The translations under genes and the position numbers were made by a program. A model generated the notes under the pieces. That model was given only the letters and a program-made list of their open reading frames with translations. It did no database searches and was not told the origin of the DNA. 64,000 nt of DNA from Durusdinium trenchii. Taxonomy: Eukaryota > Sar > Dinophyceae > Suessiales > Symbiodiniaceae. The stretch lies in the NCBI GenBank assembly GCA_963970005.1, contig CAXAMN010021718.1, positions 767,243 to 831,242 of the forward strand. The letters run 5' to 3'. Of the stretch, positions 63,915 to 64,000 are shown one piece after another. Every line of letters begins with the position of its first letter. The stretch's first letter is position 1.

Positions 63915-64000
63915 CTGCAGCCGGCTGCAGACCCTTTCGGCTCAGACGGAGACACGGTGCAGGTCAGTCCATGCTCGGCTCGCTGATCACATTTCAGTGT

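Noticed and set aside
1-64000. Dinoflagellate spliced-leader gene, tRNA, rRNA and snRNA genes
   Set aside because: I looked for the 22-nt spliced-leader core and typical RNA gene motifs by eye and saw none. A weak AAAATGGCTCAAG match near 22,998 differs at key positions. An Infernal/tRNAscan run would be decisive.

Overview
This looks like nuclear DNA of a dinoflagellate, most likely from the coral-symbiont family Symbiodiniaceae. The evidence is dispersed 21-bp arrays of the type that reads Met-Ala-Ser-Asn/Thr-Leu in one frame, introns that start with GA instead of GT, exons scattered among long introns and almost all on the minus strand, and decayed retroelements of dinoflagellate type. There is no sign of bacterial operons, tRNAs, rRNAs or CRISPR.

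Layout. 0.7-0.9 kb is a compound AGT/AGC/AGG microsatellite. 2.1-11.8 kb is a retroelement block on the minus strand, bounded by two direct copies of a 168-bp repeat. It holds one long LINE relic (about 9.2 to 3.8 kb: hydrophobic leader, zinc-finger ORF, endonuclease, reverse transcriptase), a second LINE endonuclease fragment (3.77-2.78 kb), a second hydrophobic leader (10.6-9.2 kb) and an LTR-element gag fossil (11.7-11.0 kb). 14.1-16.6 kb and 45.4-50.4 kb are two paralogous minus-strand genes for a secreted protein with a periplasmic-type substrate-binding domain. Their exon boundaries match to the base and their first two introns are GA-AG. The second paralog continues into a cysteine-rich GCC2/GCC3 (ephrin-receptor-like) exon. 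20.8-23.7 kb carries the exons of a protein kinase with the VAAK, HRD, DFG and later motifs all present. It may be the cytoplasmic part of the same receptor gene (inference).

Between 24 and 44 kb, and again between 52 and 64 kb, there are many single minus-strand exon-like ORFs of unknown function, including a Cys-rich one at 42-43 kb and an EF-hand exon at 59.3 kb. 54.4-57.7 kb is a set of local duplications that looks non-coding.

The most interesting part is 32.1-35.0 kb. Four repeat units (two of type X, two of type Y) each begin at a GT run and carry a set of nested and overlapping inverted repeats. Between X and Y every difference at a paired position is matched by a compensating change (six covarying pairs). 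That is the signature of a selected RNA or single-strand DNA fold, and I cannot place it in a known class.
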